The notes below the pieces were generated by a model. That model did not search any database. It was not told the origin of the DNA and saw nothing but the letters and a program-made list of their open reading frames with translations. DNA of 29,980 bases from an uncultured Flavobacteriales bacterium. Lineage in GTDB: Bacteria; Bacteroidota; Bacteroidia; Flavobacteriales_E; Vicingaceae. Below, one piece after another: positions 7,911 to 15,495 of this stretch (position 1 is the first letter of the stretch; each line of letters starts with the position of its first letter). The position numbers and the translations under genes are program-made. The stretch lies in contig CALALS010000286.1 of assembly GCA_937925525.1 (NCBI GenBank), positions 1-29,980 on the forward strand. Direction: 5' to 3'.

Positions 7911-7940
7911 TCTATTTATAAAAAATCAGCTATAAATAGA
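7911..7940. promoter_or_regulatory. Perfect 10-10-10 dyad, candidate operator
   Basis: TCTATTTATA (7911-7920) and its exact reverse complement TATAAATAGA (7931-7940) are separated by 10 bases, so arm centres lie 20 bp apart. It is between the divergent arginine and cupredoxin promoters, ending 3 bases before the predicted cupredoxin -33 TTG. The spacing suits a dimeric activator or repressor. It does not resemble an ArgR box. The sequence is very AT-rich, so chance is possible. Confidence 0.4.
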
Positions 7941-7943
7941 TTT

Positions 7944-7974
7944 TTGCTTTTTTGGAACTATTGTTGTATATTCG
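7944..7974 (+). promoter_or_regulatory. Predicted promoter of the cupredoxin gene
   Basis: TTG (7944-7946) and TATATTCG (7967-7974, one mismatch to TAnnTTTG) are 20 bases apart. The expected start near 7979-7981 precedes the ATG at 7992. This supports the ATG over the in-frame TTG at 7944, which is itself the -33 element. Confidence 0.45.
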
Positions 7975-7991
7975 GAAGTAAATTATTGATT

Positions 7992-8609
7992 ATGGGAAAG
8001 ACTTTTACTTTAGTATTATTCATGTTTGTTGCAACTTTTGTTAAATCACAAACTACCTATACAGTTACCAATTCAGGCTTTACATTCAGTCCGGATTCTA
8101 TTAGTATAAATGTAGGAGATGCTATTCAGTGGAATCAAGCTTCAACACATCCGGTAACTGAAGTAACCCCCAGTGCATGGAGTGCTAACCAAAATACGCC
8201 TCAGCCCGGAGGATTTACTGCAAGTTCAGGTCAGACAACTACTTTTACTACTGCCGGAGTATATTATTATGTGTGTAATAATCATTATCCAATGGGAATG
8301 AAAGGAAGGATTTTTGTAAATTCGGTAACTTCAATAAAAAAAGCTGAAAAGGCTAGTATCCCAAGTGTCAATTTATTTCCATCTACCACCAACACTTCCT
8401 TTAATATTAGTGTTTCTGGTGAGTTAAACAGAAAAGTAGATGTTATTATTTATGACATACTCGGAAATATTGTGAAGAAAATTTACGCTCAAGAAATTAA
8501 TTCAGGAATACCAATTGAAATAGATGTAATTAATTTACAACAAGGAAACTATTTTGTAAAAATATCAGGAAACAATTTTTCTGAAACTAAGCGATTTACT
8601 AAAAATTAA
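7992..8609 (+). CDS. Secreted cupredoxin (plastocyanin/pseudoazurin-like) with T9SS sorting domain
   Basis: 205 residues from ATG 7992 (MGKTFTLVLFMF). A signal peptide runs to about residue 20 (VKSQ). The type 1 copper domain spans about 21-112: the N-terminal ligand is His53 (STHPVTE) and the loop CNNHYPMGM supplies Cys95, His98 and Met103, the plastocyanin C-x2-H-x4-M spacing. A linker leads to a type A T9SS C-terminal sorting domain (about 125-205: NLFPSTTNTSFNI, VIIYDILGNIV, LQQGNYFVKI), so the protein should cross the outer membrane and be released or anchored at the surface. Likely an electron carrier or copper-binding protein; the partner is unknown. An in-frame TTG at 7944 would spoil the signal peptide. 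It overlaps convergent pyrC by 4 bases. Confidence 0.85.
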   Translation: MGKTFTLVLFMFVATFVKSQTTYTVTNSGFTFSPDSISINVGDAIQWNQASTHPVTEVTPSAWSANQNTPQPGGFTASSGQTTTFTTAGVYYYVCNNHYPMGMKGRIFVNSVTSIKKAEKASIPSVNLFPSTTNTSFNISVSGELNRKVDVIIYDILGNIVKKIYAQEINSGIPIEIDVINLQQGNYFVKISGNNFSETKRFTKN

Positions 8610-9943
8610 CGATTAAAACTTAATCGCTCACCTTTAGTTCCTTCATTAAAATTACCATTGTCATAAACCAAATTTCCGTTAACAAAAGTTTTAATCACTT
8701 TACTTTTAAAAGTAGTTCCTTCAAAAGGAGACCATTTACATTTATATAAAATATTGTCTGTTGAAACTTTCCAAGGGTTATTTAAATCTACTAAAACTAT
8801 ATCTGCTTTATAGCCCTCCTTTATAAATCCTCTTTTTTCAATTTGAAAAAGAATAGCCGGATGGTGACACATCTTTTCTACAATTTTTTCTAGTTTAAAA
8901 ATTCCTTGATGATAATATTCTAACATTGCCACAAGCGCGTGTTGTACTAAAGGGCCTCCTGACGGAGCTTTGGTGTACTCACTTTGTTTTTCTTCTAAAG
9001 TGTGTGGAGCATGGTCAGTAGCAATAACATCAATAGTATTATTATTTACAGCTGCTATTATTGCATCTCTATCCAACTTGGTTTTTACGGCCGGATTCCA
9101 CTTGATTAAAGATTGCTTAGCTTCATAGTCAGCATCTGTAAACCACAAGTGATGGATACAAGCTTCGGCTGTGACTTTCTTTTCAGATAACGGAATTTTA
9201 TTGGAAAATAAGGACAATTCTTTTTCTGTTGAAATATGTAAAATATGTAATCGAGTACCATACTTACTAGCCAATTCAGCAGCCATTGAAGATGACTTAT
9301 AGCAAGCATTTGCAGAACGAATAATTGGATGATACTGGATAGGAATATCGTCTCCATATTTTGCTTTATAGGCAAGTATTTTTTGTTTAATCATTGTTTC
9401 ATCTTCACAATGTGTAGCGATTAACATTTCACACTCTTTAAAAATTCCTTCCAAAGTGGTTTTATCATCTACCAACATATTTCCTGTTGAAGACCCCATG
9501 AACACTTTTACTCCGCATACCTTTTTGGGGTCAGTTTTAAGTATTTCCTTCAGGTTTTCATTACTAGCACCCATAAAGAAAGAATAGTTTGCCAAGCTAA
9601 CTTCAGATGCCCTGTCATATTTATCTTGTAACAATTCTTGAGTTAAGGTATTAGGAACTGTATTGGGCATTTCCATAAAAGAAGTAATTCCTCCTGCAAC
9701 AGCCGCCTTAGCTTCGGTATATATTTCTGCCTTATGTGTTAGGCCCGGTTCTCTAAAATGTACTTGGTCATCAATAGCACCGGGTAGTAAAAAAAGATTA
9801 GACGCATCTATAATTTCATCTACATTTGATATTTCAGAATCACCTGTTATGATTTTTGAAATAATATCATTTTCAATTAAAACATCCGCTTTAAATGCTT
9901 TACCTTCATTAACTACCGTTGCATTTTTAATTAATCGTTTCAT
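8606..9943 (-). CDS. pyrC: Dihydroorotase
   Basis: Third step of pyrimidine synthesis: cyclises carbamoyl-aspartate to dihydroorotate. It is a 445-residue amidohydrolase, long class. Active-site elements: DDQVHFREPG (Gln60, His62, Arg64), a candidate carboxylated lysine in CGVKVFMGSSTGN (Lys146), ATHCEDE (His178), LHILHIST (His236) and VIATDHAPHT (Asp310, His314). The usual HxH metal pair reads QxH, so the first histidine is replaced by Gln; I recall the same DDQVHFREPG form in other Bacteroidota dihydroorotases. Allantoinase or hydantoinase are alternatives, but REPG and MPNT favour dihydroorotase. It starts 3 bases after the upstream glycosyltransferase gene ends. Confidence 0.88.
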   Translation of the reverse strand: MKRLIKNATVVNEGKAFKADVLIENDIISKIITGDSEISNVDEIIDASNLFLLPGAIDDQVHFREPGLTHKAEIYTEAKAAVAGGITSFMEMPNTVPNTLTQELLQDKYDRASEVSLANYSFFMGASNENLKEILKTDPKKVCGVKVFMGSSTGNMLVDDKTTLEGIFKECEMLIATHCEDETMIKQKILAYKAKYGDDIPIQYHPIIRSANACYKSSSMAAELASKYGTRLHILHISTEKELSLFSNKIPLSEKKVTAEACIHHLWFTDADYEAKQSLIKWNPAVKTKLDRDAIIAAVNNNTIDVIATDHAPHTLEEKQSEYTKAPSGGPLVQHALVAMLEYYHQGIFKLEKIVEKMCHHPAILFQIEKRGFIKEGYKADIVLVDLNNPWKVSTDNILYKCKWSPFEGTTFKSKVIKTFVNGNLVYDNGNFNEGTKGERLSFNR

Positions 9944-9946
9944 ACC

Positions 9947-10660
9947 TTACACTTTTCCAAATCTCATTTTTAAAACTCCATAAAATGCTTCTTTAAAAAT
10001 AGAACCACTCATTTTTGAGGTTCCTTCTTGTCTGTCAATAAAAGTAATGGGAACTTCTTTTGCTTTAAATCCTTTTTTTATGGCTTTGTATTTCATTTCA
10101 ATTTGAAATGCATACCCAACAAATTTTATATTATCTAAATCAATTGTTTCTAATACTTTTCTTTTATAGCATTTAAAACCTGCCGTTGTGTCTTTTATGT
10201 TTATCCAAAGTATCATTCTAACATAAACAGAAGCAAAGTAAGACATCATAATTCTGCCAATCGGCCAATTTTTAACTTTTCCACCTCTGCAATATCTGGA
10301 GCCAATTGCAAAATCAGCTCCTTTGTTTTCACAAGCTTCAAGTAACCACATTAAATCGTCAGGGTTATGAGAAAAATCACAATCCATTTCAAAAATGTAC
10401 TCATAACCATTTTTTAAGGCCCACTTAAATCCATGAATATACGCAGTTCCCAAACCCAACTTTCCCTTTCTTTCTTCTATAAAAAGTTTACTAGAAAAAC
10501 TAGATTGTAAAGACTTCACAATATCAGCAGTTCCGTCAGGAGAGCCATCATCAACTATTAAGACATGAAACTCTTCAGGCAAAGAGAAAACCTTGCGGAG
10601 CATTTTTTCAATGTTCTCCTTTTCATTATATGTAGGTATAATAACAAGGTTTTTAGGCAT
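9947..10660 (-). CDS. Polyprenol/dolichol-phosphate mannosyltransferase-like GT2 enzyme
   Basis: 237 residues, a single family 2 glycosyltransferase domain without membrane segments, like the soluble DPM1 type. Motifs: IIPTYNEKENI (7-17), VDDGSPDGT (36-44, nucleotide-sugar binding), the metal motif DCD in FEMDCDFSHNP (Asp93, Asp95), GSRYCRGG..NWP (about 142-154) and DRQEGTSKM near the C-terminus. It probably transfers a sugar from GDP-mannose or a similar donor to a polyprenyl phosphate at the inner membrane. The linkage with pyrC is positional only; donor and acceptor are not proven by sequence. ATG at 10660. Confidence 0.85.
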   Translation of the reverse strand: MPKNLVIIPTYNEKENIEKMLRKVFSLPEEFHVLIVDDGSPDGTADIVKSLQSSFSSKLFIEERKGKLGLGTAYIHGFKWALKNGYEYIFEMDCDFSHNPDDLMWLLEACENKGADFAIGSRYCRGGKVKNWPIGRIMMSYFASVYVRMILWINIKDTTAGFKCYKRKVLETIDLDNIKFVGYAFQIEMKYKAIKKGFKAKEVPITFIDRQEGTSKMSGSIFKEAFYGVLKMRFGKV

Positions 10661-10699
10661 TATTTTAAATAAATGTTTCGAAAAATAAAGAAAATTAAG

Positions 10700-10713
10700 G
10701 GAAAAGCTTTTCC
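10700..10713. repeat. 14-bp perfect palindrome
   Basis: GGAAAAGCTTTTCC reads the same on both strands. It lies 40 bases upstream of the glycosyltransferase start, in the region between two divergent genes. It could be an operator for that operon or chance in AT-rich DNA. Confidence 0.35.
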
Positions 10714-10723
10714 ATTTTATAAA

Positions 10724-10774
10724 AATTAAGAGTTTTTAAGTAATTATACCTAACTTAAAAAAAACTCCTTAATT
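10724..10774. repeat. Long imperfect inverted repeat between divergent genes
   Basis: Left arm 10724-10741 (AATTAAGAGTTTTTAAGT) pairs with right arm 10753-10774, which contains ACTTAAAA..ACT then CTTAATT. The stem is about 18 bp with a 3-A bulge and a 1-C bulge, and the loop is 11 bases. Both neighbouring genes read away from it, so it is not a terminator for either. A regulatory or recombination role is possible; function unknown. The rest of 10661-10909 shows only AT-rich promoter-like DNA. Confidence 0.45.
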
Positions 10775-10874
10775 GCTTCTTAATCAACTGAAAAACATTT
10801 GTTTTAAAGAATTTTATTTTGTATTAAATTATCTATATAAAACTATATGTTAATAATTAAAAGAAACATGTTAT

Positions 10875-10882
10875 TATATTTC
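10875..10882 (+). promoter_or_regulatory. Weak candidate -7 element before the adhesin gene
   Basis: TATATTTC differs from TAnnTTTG only in the last base and lies 27 bases before the ATG at 10910. No clear TTG -33 element was found at the right distance. Confidence 0.25.
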
Positions 10883-10909
10883 TGCGTATGAAAAACAAAA
10901 CCCAATGTT

Positions 10910-13900
10910 ATGAAAAGACTTCTACACTTTTTGAAAGCTTTTTGCAAGGTCTTAAGTTTTCTAATCTGTTTAAATTTAACTTTACTATCAAATTTAAGCT
11001 ACTCACAAAATTGTGGGCCTAATGTCCCTTCATTTCAGGTTAATTTAAGCAACAATGTAAATGGAGTATGGATAAGTCCTGATACAGCAAGATTTGGCAA
11101 TTGTTGCGGAACAGTTAGTCCAGATAAGTGTGTTGAATTTGTAATTACACTTCACCCAAACGCCACCCATGTATCTTTCAATATATTTTCAGGGGCCATT
11201 CCGGGAGGAGCATTATTTTATCAAATAAATTGTGGGCCGCAGCAATCTCTAGGGCAACCAATTTGCTTGAATGGGTCTGGACCACACACCATAACTTTTT
11301 GTAAACCCGGAAACAATAACAATACTTATATTATTCAATCCGGAGGTAAAGCTGAGGCAGGAAATGATGTAACTGTTAATGATGGTTGTTCCGATACCCT
11401 ATTTGCATTCGGGTATGACGAAAACACCCTTCAATGGAACTCCATATATCCAGGTATATATGGTCAATATAATAATTATTTAAGTTGCACTAATTGCGAT
11501 ACAGCTTTTGTTTATTCGCAACCCAACTTTCCTAGTTATGTAGATTATCAAGTTTGCGGATATCCGAAAGGCGGATGTGATACAACTTTAATTTGTGACA
11601 CACTAAGAGTATATTTTAACAGCTCTTTGTCTGTAACCATTAATCCACAAAACCCTACTATTTGTTATGGAGACACCTCTATTCAGCTAACCGCAGTTGG
11701 AAGTGGAGGAAAACCTCCTTACAGTTACTTATGGAGCAATAATGATACTTCAGCCAATACCAATGTTGGACCAGGAACCTATATCGTTTACATCAAGGAT
11801 GGAACAGATTGTCCAGCATCTAGTGACACAATTACTGTTACCCAGTTTTCAAATACTATTACTGCTAATGCTGGCCCAGATTTAACAGTATGTCTTGATG
11901 ATTTGCCCATTTTTTTAAATGGAAGTGTAACAGGGGTTACTAATGGTCAATGGAGCGGAGGAGCTGGTAATTATTCTCCTAGCTTCGATTCCTTGCAAAC
12001 ATATTATCAACCTACACCCGGAGAAATTGACCAAAGAAGTTTTAGTTTATACTTAACTACAGTTGGTAATGGTACTTGTCCCGGAGATGTGGATACTATT
12101 AACATTTCATTGGTTGAATTTGATGCTCAAGTTACAAAAAACATACAGCATGTGAGTTGTAAAGGCTTAACTGATGGCAGAATAAGCTTAACTTATAATG
12201 GTGGAACACCACCGTTTACTACAACCTGGAATGTTGCAAACTTACCCCAAGGAGACAGTTTAACTAATTTGGCACCAATGACTGGTACATTTACTGTAGT
12301 TGATGGAAATGGTTGTGATTCTACATTTACTTTTACAATAACAGAACCTGATGCGCTATCGGTTATTTTTAATAAAACTAATCCAAAATGTTATAACAGT
12401 TGTGACGGATCTGCCAATGCAATTGTATCTGGAGGAACAGCACCTTATCAATACAGCTGGTCTAACTCTGTTACTAGTCAAACTAATTCAAACTTATGCA
12501 ATGGTAGCACCGGAATCACTATTACTGATGCTAGAGGATGTGTTTTAACTTCAAGTGTATCAGTTACAGCTCCAACTCAATTAGCAAGTTCAATAACTCC
12601 TATTGAACCAATGTGTAAAGGATTTTGTGATGGCAAACTTAATTTAACAGTAAGTGGTGGAACACCGGGTTATACATATAATTGGTCAAACAATACTCAA
12701 AATCAAAATGCTACATCTCTTTGTACAGGAAACTACTCGGTTATTATTACGGATAATAATGGTTGTAAAGACACTGCTACAGCATTTTTAAACGAACCGT
12801 CTTCTGTTATTTTGACCGTGTCTAATGATACTTCAATATGCAACAATGGTATGGCCAAGGTTTTTGCATCTGCAACAGGTGGAAATCAAGGTAATTACAC
12901 TTTTAATTGGTTCAACAGCAACTTATCTGGAGCCGGACCGCATTATGTAAATCCACCACAAAACTTTTGCTATAAAGTTTTTGCACAAGATAGCAAGGGT
13001 TGCACATCAAATATAGACTCTATATGTGTTAGTTATCCGCCACAACTCAAGGTAAAAGCAAATAACGACACACTGATTTGTGAGAATGAGGTTGTAAATT
13101 TAATTGCAAATGCAAGTGGGGGTGTTAACTCAAACTATTCTTATCAATGGAGTAATGGAGCTAATCAGTCCAGCACTTCGGTTAGCCCAACAAGTTATCC
13201 CAATTCATCTCAGTACTATATTGTTGTAACTGATGAGTGTGGTGCAACAGCAAAAGATTCAGTGGTAATTGGTTTTCACCCAACCCCAACACAAGCTGCG
13301 ATGCTTGAAAATTCAAAAGGGTGTGAGCCTCTAACTGTTAAGTTTATAAGTAATTCATTAAATTCAAATTTCTGTACTTGGAATATTGGAAATAGTATAA
13401 AAAATAATTGTGATAGCTTCAATTTCACATTCTATGATCCGGGAAAATATCCGATTACTCTCAACCTTGAAAGTGACAAAGGATGTAAAAGCAAAATAAA
13501 CTTTAATGATTTAGTGGAAGTATATCCTAATCCAAAAGCACATTTTTATGCTAATAGTTATGAAGAAAGCATTCTAAATCCAGACTTTGAGTTTATCAAT
13601 ACATCTGAAGGATATGTTTCGTCTAAATGGAATCTAGGAGATGGAACGCTTTCCTTTAATAAAAATGCAAAACACACGTATGCAGATACTGGTAATTATG
13701 TTGTTAAATTAACTGTAACTTCTTCGCATCAATGTAAAGACTCAACCACAAGAGTAATAAGAGTAACTCCCTATTTCACCGTCTACATTCCTAATACTTT
13801 TACACCTGAGCATGGTATAAATCAAACATTTTTTCCAAAAGGAATAGGCCTAGTTGATGAAGGGTTTGAAATGCAAATATTTAATAGATGGGGAGAGTTA

Positions 13901-14056
13901 ATTTATACCTCAAATGAGTTATCAAAAGGTTGGGACGGAACAGCTAAAGGAGGAAGTGAAATAGTTCAAACAGGTGTTTACGTTTATAAAATAAGAGTCC
14001 AGGATTTTAAAGGTTTAAAACATGATTTTATTGGAAATATAAACCTACTGAAATAG
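10910..14056 (+). CDS. Large SprB-repeat/PKD surface adhesin with type B T9SS sorting domain
   Basis: 1048 residues. A signal peptide of about 33 residues (LSNLSYSQ) precedes a Cys-rich N-terminal region (about 34-245) that I do not recognise. About 246-400 holds Ig-like modules (ITANAGPDLTVC type). Three tandem SprB-type repeats follow at about 412-485, 492-560 and 566-635, each with C-x-G/S-x3-DG, SGGTxPYxYxW and a closing D-x-x-G-C. Two more C-rich modules, PKD-like domains at about 790-870 and 873-955 (WNLGDGT...HTYADTGNY) and a gliding-motility-associated type B C-terminal domain (about 959-1048: YIPNTFTPEHG, MQIFNRWGELIY, GWDGTAKGG, GVYVYKI) complete it. Secreted by T9SS to the cell surface; probable adhesin. 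The TAG stop shows TAG terminates in this genome. Confidence 0.85.
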   Translation: MKRLLHFLKAFCKVLSFLICLNLTLLSNLSYSQNCGPNVPSFQVNLSNNVNGVWISPDTARFGNCCGTVSPDKCVEFVITLHPNATHVSFNIFSGAIPGGALFYQINCGPQQSLGQPICLNGSGPHTITFCKPGNNNNTYIIQSGGKAEAGNDVTVNDGCSDTLFAFGYDENTLQWNSIYPGIYGQYNNYLSCTNCDTAFVYSQPNFPSYVDYQVCGYPKGGCDTTLICDTLRVYFNSSLSVTINPQNPTICYGDTSIQLTAVGSGGKPPYSYLWSNNDTSANTNVGPGTYIVYIKDGTDCPASSDTITVTQFSNTITANAGPDLTVCLDDLPIFLNGSVTGVTNGQWSGGAGNYSPSFDSLQTYYQPTPGEIDQRSFSLYLTTVGNGTCPGDVDTINISLVEFDAQVTKNIQHVSCKGLTDGRISLTYNGGTPPFTTTWNVANLPQGDSLTNLAPMTGTFTVVDGNGCDSTFTFTITEPDALSVIFNKTNPKCYNSCDGSANAIVSGGTAPYQYSWSNSVTSQTNSNLCNGSTGITITDARGCVLTSSVSVTAPTQLASSITPIEPMCKGFCDGKLNLTVSGGTPGYTYNWSNNTQNQNATSLCTGNYSVIITDNNGCKDTATAFLNEPSSVILTVSNDTSICNNGMAKVFASATGGNQGNYTFNWFNSNLSGAGPHYVNPPQNFCYKVFAQDSKGCTSNIDSICVSYPPQLKVKANNDTLICENEVVNLIANASGGVNSNYSYQWSNGANQSSTSVSPTSYPNSSQYYIVVTDECGATAKDSVVIGFHPTPTQAAMLENSKGCEPLTVKFISNSLNSNFCTWNIGNSIKNNCDSFNFTFYDPGKYPITLNLESDKGCKSKINFNDLVEVYPNPKAHFYANSYEESILNPDFEFINTSEGYVSSKWNLGDGTLSFNKNAKHTYADTGNYVVKLTVTSSHQCKDSTTRVIRVTPYFTVYIPNTFTPEHGINQTFFPKGIGLVDEGFEMQIFNRWGELIYTSNELSKGWDGTAKGGSEIVQTGVYVYKIRVQDFKGLKHDFIGNINLLK

Positions 14057-14060
14057 ATGT

Positions 14061-14516
14061 TTATTTATTTATTGTAATCTCAGGAGAATCAACGGTGTTA
14101 CTCCAGTTACCTTCTCTGTCTTTTAATTGAACAGAAAAGGTAACTTTTTCTGAGGTAGCATTTTGATTTTGGAGAATTACATTTTTTAAAGTAACTACCA
14201 AATTCCCTCTTATTACTGCATTGATATCATCAGGAGCCAAAGGTTGTACATGAAATTCATGCGTAATTGGAAATCTGTTATCCGTTATATGAAGCGATTT
14301 AATATCAGGATCTAAATCTCCTAAATCGCCATTTCCATCTTCATAAAATATGGTAAAAACGATATCATCAAATTCATTAATAACATGAGGAGAAACCCTG
14401 TCAATTTCAATTCTTGGTTCTTTTGGAATAATTGGGTCATATTTTGCTGCCTTGTCTTTTTTACAAGAAATAAAGACTAACGAAACTACAACTACTATTA
14501 AAATATTCTTCATCAA
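14061..14516 (-). CDS. Small lipoprotein, last gene of the DUF1501-type operon
   Basis: 151 residues. A lipoprotein signal (MMKNILIVVVVSLVFISCKK) places the acylated cysteine at 18. The mature part has an Ig-like beta character: IEIDRVSPHVINEFDDIVFTI, then an EDGNGDLGDLDPD acidic stretch that looks like a calcium-binding loop, then VTFSVQLKDREGNWSNT. No enzyme motif seen. It starts one base after the stop of the CX4CH lipoprotein and ends 4 bases from the convergent adhesin gene. Function unknown. Confidence 0.75.
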   Translation of the reverse strand: MMKNILIVVVVSLVFISCKKDKAAKYDPIIPKEPRIEIDRVSPHVINEFDDIVFTIFYEDGNGDLGDLDPDIKSLHITDNRFPITHEFHVQPLAPDDINAVIRGNLVVTLKNVILQNQNATSEKVTFSVQLKDREGNWSNTVDSPEITINK

Positions 14517-14517
14517 C

Positions 14518-15495
14518 TTATTGTACTATAAAAGAAAAATAGGTTAATAAATAAGATTGGGAACCGTTTTCAGGTAACTCAACAGGAGAAGTGTGATTGG
14601 CATCTTGAACATAAACCCTGTAGTAATATGCCCTATTTTTAATAAAATTTCCGGTATTAATTTTAAAATGGTGATAAAAGGGAGCTTGTCCGCTACCAAA
14701 AGGATTAGGACCCCAAAAAGGTGTTGCAGGACCTTCTACCAATAATGGTTGTTCAGGCTCAGGTCCAAAACTATATGGGTTAGAAGAAATCTTGTATTTA
14801 TTATATGTTAACCCAAAACCGGGAATAAAGCCACCTTGCGCATCGGTATCATAAATCCCAACCCATATATCTATAGTAGTATCTGCCGGAAGTTTCATTG
14901 GTGCAACTATGTTATCTCTTATTGTATCGACTCTATAACCGGTTGTATCATTGATATAAGCAACTACTCCAAAAAAAGCCGGGTTATAATTTGGTACCGT
15001 TGGGGAAACTCCAAAAATATCCGGAGCACCTGATAAAATCCAGGTTTCAATGGTCTTTAATTCTGCAGGAGTAAGTGCCACATCATACAACGGCATTCTA
15101 CCAAGCACAGAATCATTAGTTGTTATTCGTTCATGTAGCCATGACAAACCTGTATCACCCGGTAATACTCTATAGGTAAATGAATTGGTAGCGTTATTTT
15201 TTAAAACAGGATGATACACTAAAGTATTATACGTGCTTTCAACTGTTCTGAAATCCGGTTCAAAAGCGCCATCATGGCAGGCAGGTAAACCACAACGTTT
15301 ACTAAAAATCAAACTATGTATACCAACAATACTATTTGGATCTACGTTTTGATTAACTCCTCCTCCGCTTGAGTTTGAAAATGGATTTTCAGGGCTTTCC
15401 GGCACTATATACTCCACCTCTCTCTTGCAGGAATAAGTAATCATCAATAAGAATGAAGCAAAACATAAAAAATATAACACTTGCCTTTTATTCAT
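14518..15495 (-). CDS. Lipoprotein with CX4CH haem-type motif (PSCyt1-like)
   Basis: 325 residues. A lipoprotein signal ends at Cys23 (LLMITYSCKRE). A compact domain (about 55-160) has FSKRCGLPACHDG, a C-x4-C-H motif (Cys68, Cys73, His74), and about 60 residues later GRMPLYDVALTPAELKTIETWILSGAP, where Met134 is the likely second haem ligand and the rest matches the last helix of class I c-type cytochromes. This fits the planctomycete-type cytochrome (PSCyt1) group, where the two cysteines can be four apart. Residues 165-325 are a separate beta-rich region without recognised motifs. The start codon shares one base with the stop of the DUF1501-like gene (TAATG). Haem attachment is inferred. Confidence 0.7.
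   Translation of the reverse strand: MNKRQVLYFLCFASFLLMITYSCKREVEYIVPESPENPFSNSSGGGVNQNVDPNSIVGIHSLIFSKRCGLPACHDGAFEPDFRTVESTYNTLVYHPVLKNNATNSFTYRVLPGDTGLSWLHERITTNDSVLGRMPLYDVALTPAELKTIETWILSGAPDIFGVSPTVPNYNPAFFGVVAYINDTTGYRVDTIRDNIVAPMKLPADTTIDIWVGIYDTDAQGGFIPGFGLTYNKYKISSNPYSFGPEPEQPLLVEGPATPFWGPNPFGSGQAPFYHHFKINTGNFIKNRAYYYRVYVQDANHTSPVELPENGSQSYLLTYFSFIVQ

Noticed and set aside
7911..7940. The dyad as an ArgR box for the arginine operon
   Set aside because: It does not match the TGAATnnnnATTCA-type ARG box and lies far upstream of the arginine promoter, nearer the cupredoxin promoter.
7944..7991. TTG-initiated extension of the cupredoxin frame
   Set aside because: It adds residues that disrupt the signal peptide, and the TTG coincides with the predicted -33 element; ATG at 7992 fits better.
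8610..8626. CGATTAA/TTAATCG hairpin at the cupredoxin-pyrC junction as a terminator
   Set aside because: The stem is AT-rich, within the pyrC 3' coding end, and no T-run follows on the plus strand; support is too weak to annotate.
9106..9375. 89-codon frame on the same strand inside pyrC
   Set aside because: It is an alternate frame fully within a well-supported gene and has no recognisable features.
10888..11022. Alternative ATG at 10888 giving a short frame over the adhesin start
   Set aside because: It ends after about 44 codons in a frame overlapping the adhesin signal peptide and has no domain or composition support.
12140..12820. Repeats in the adhesin as a DNA repeat array or CRISPR
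   Set aside because: The periodicity is at protein level (SprB modules) with diverged nucleotides and variable unit length; no direct repeats with spacers.
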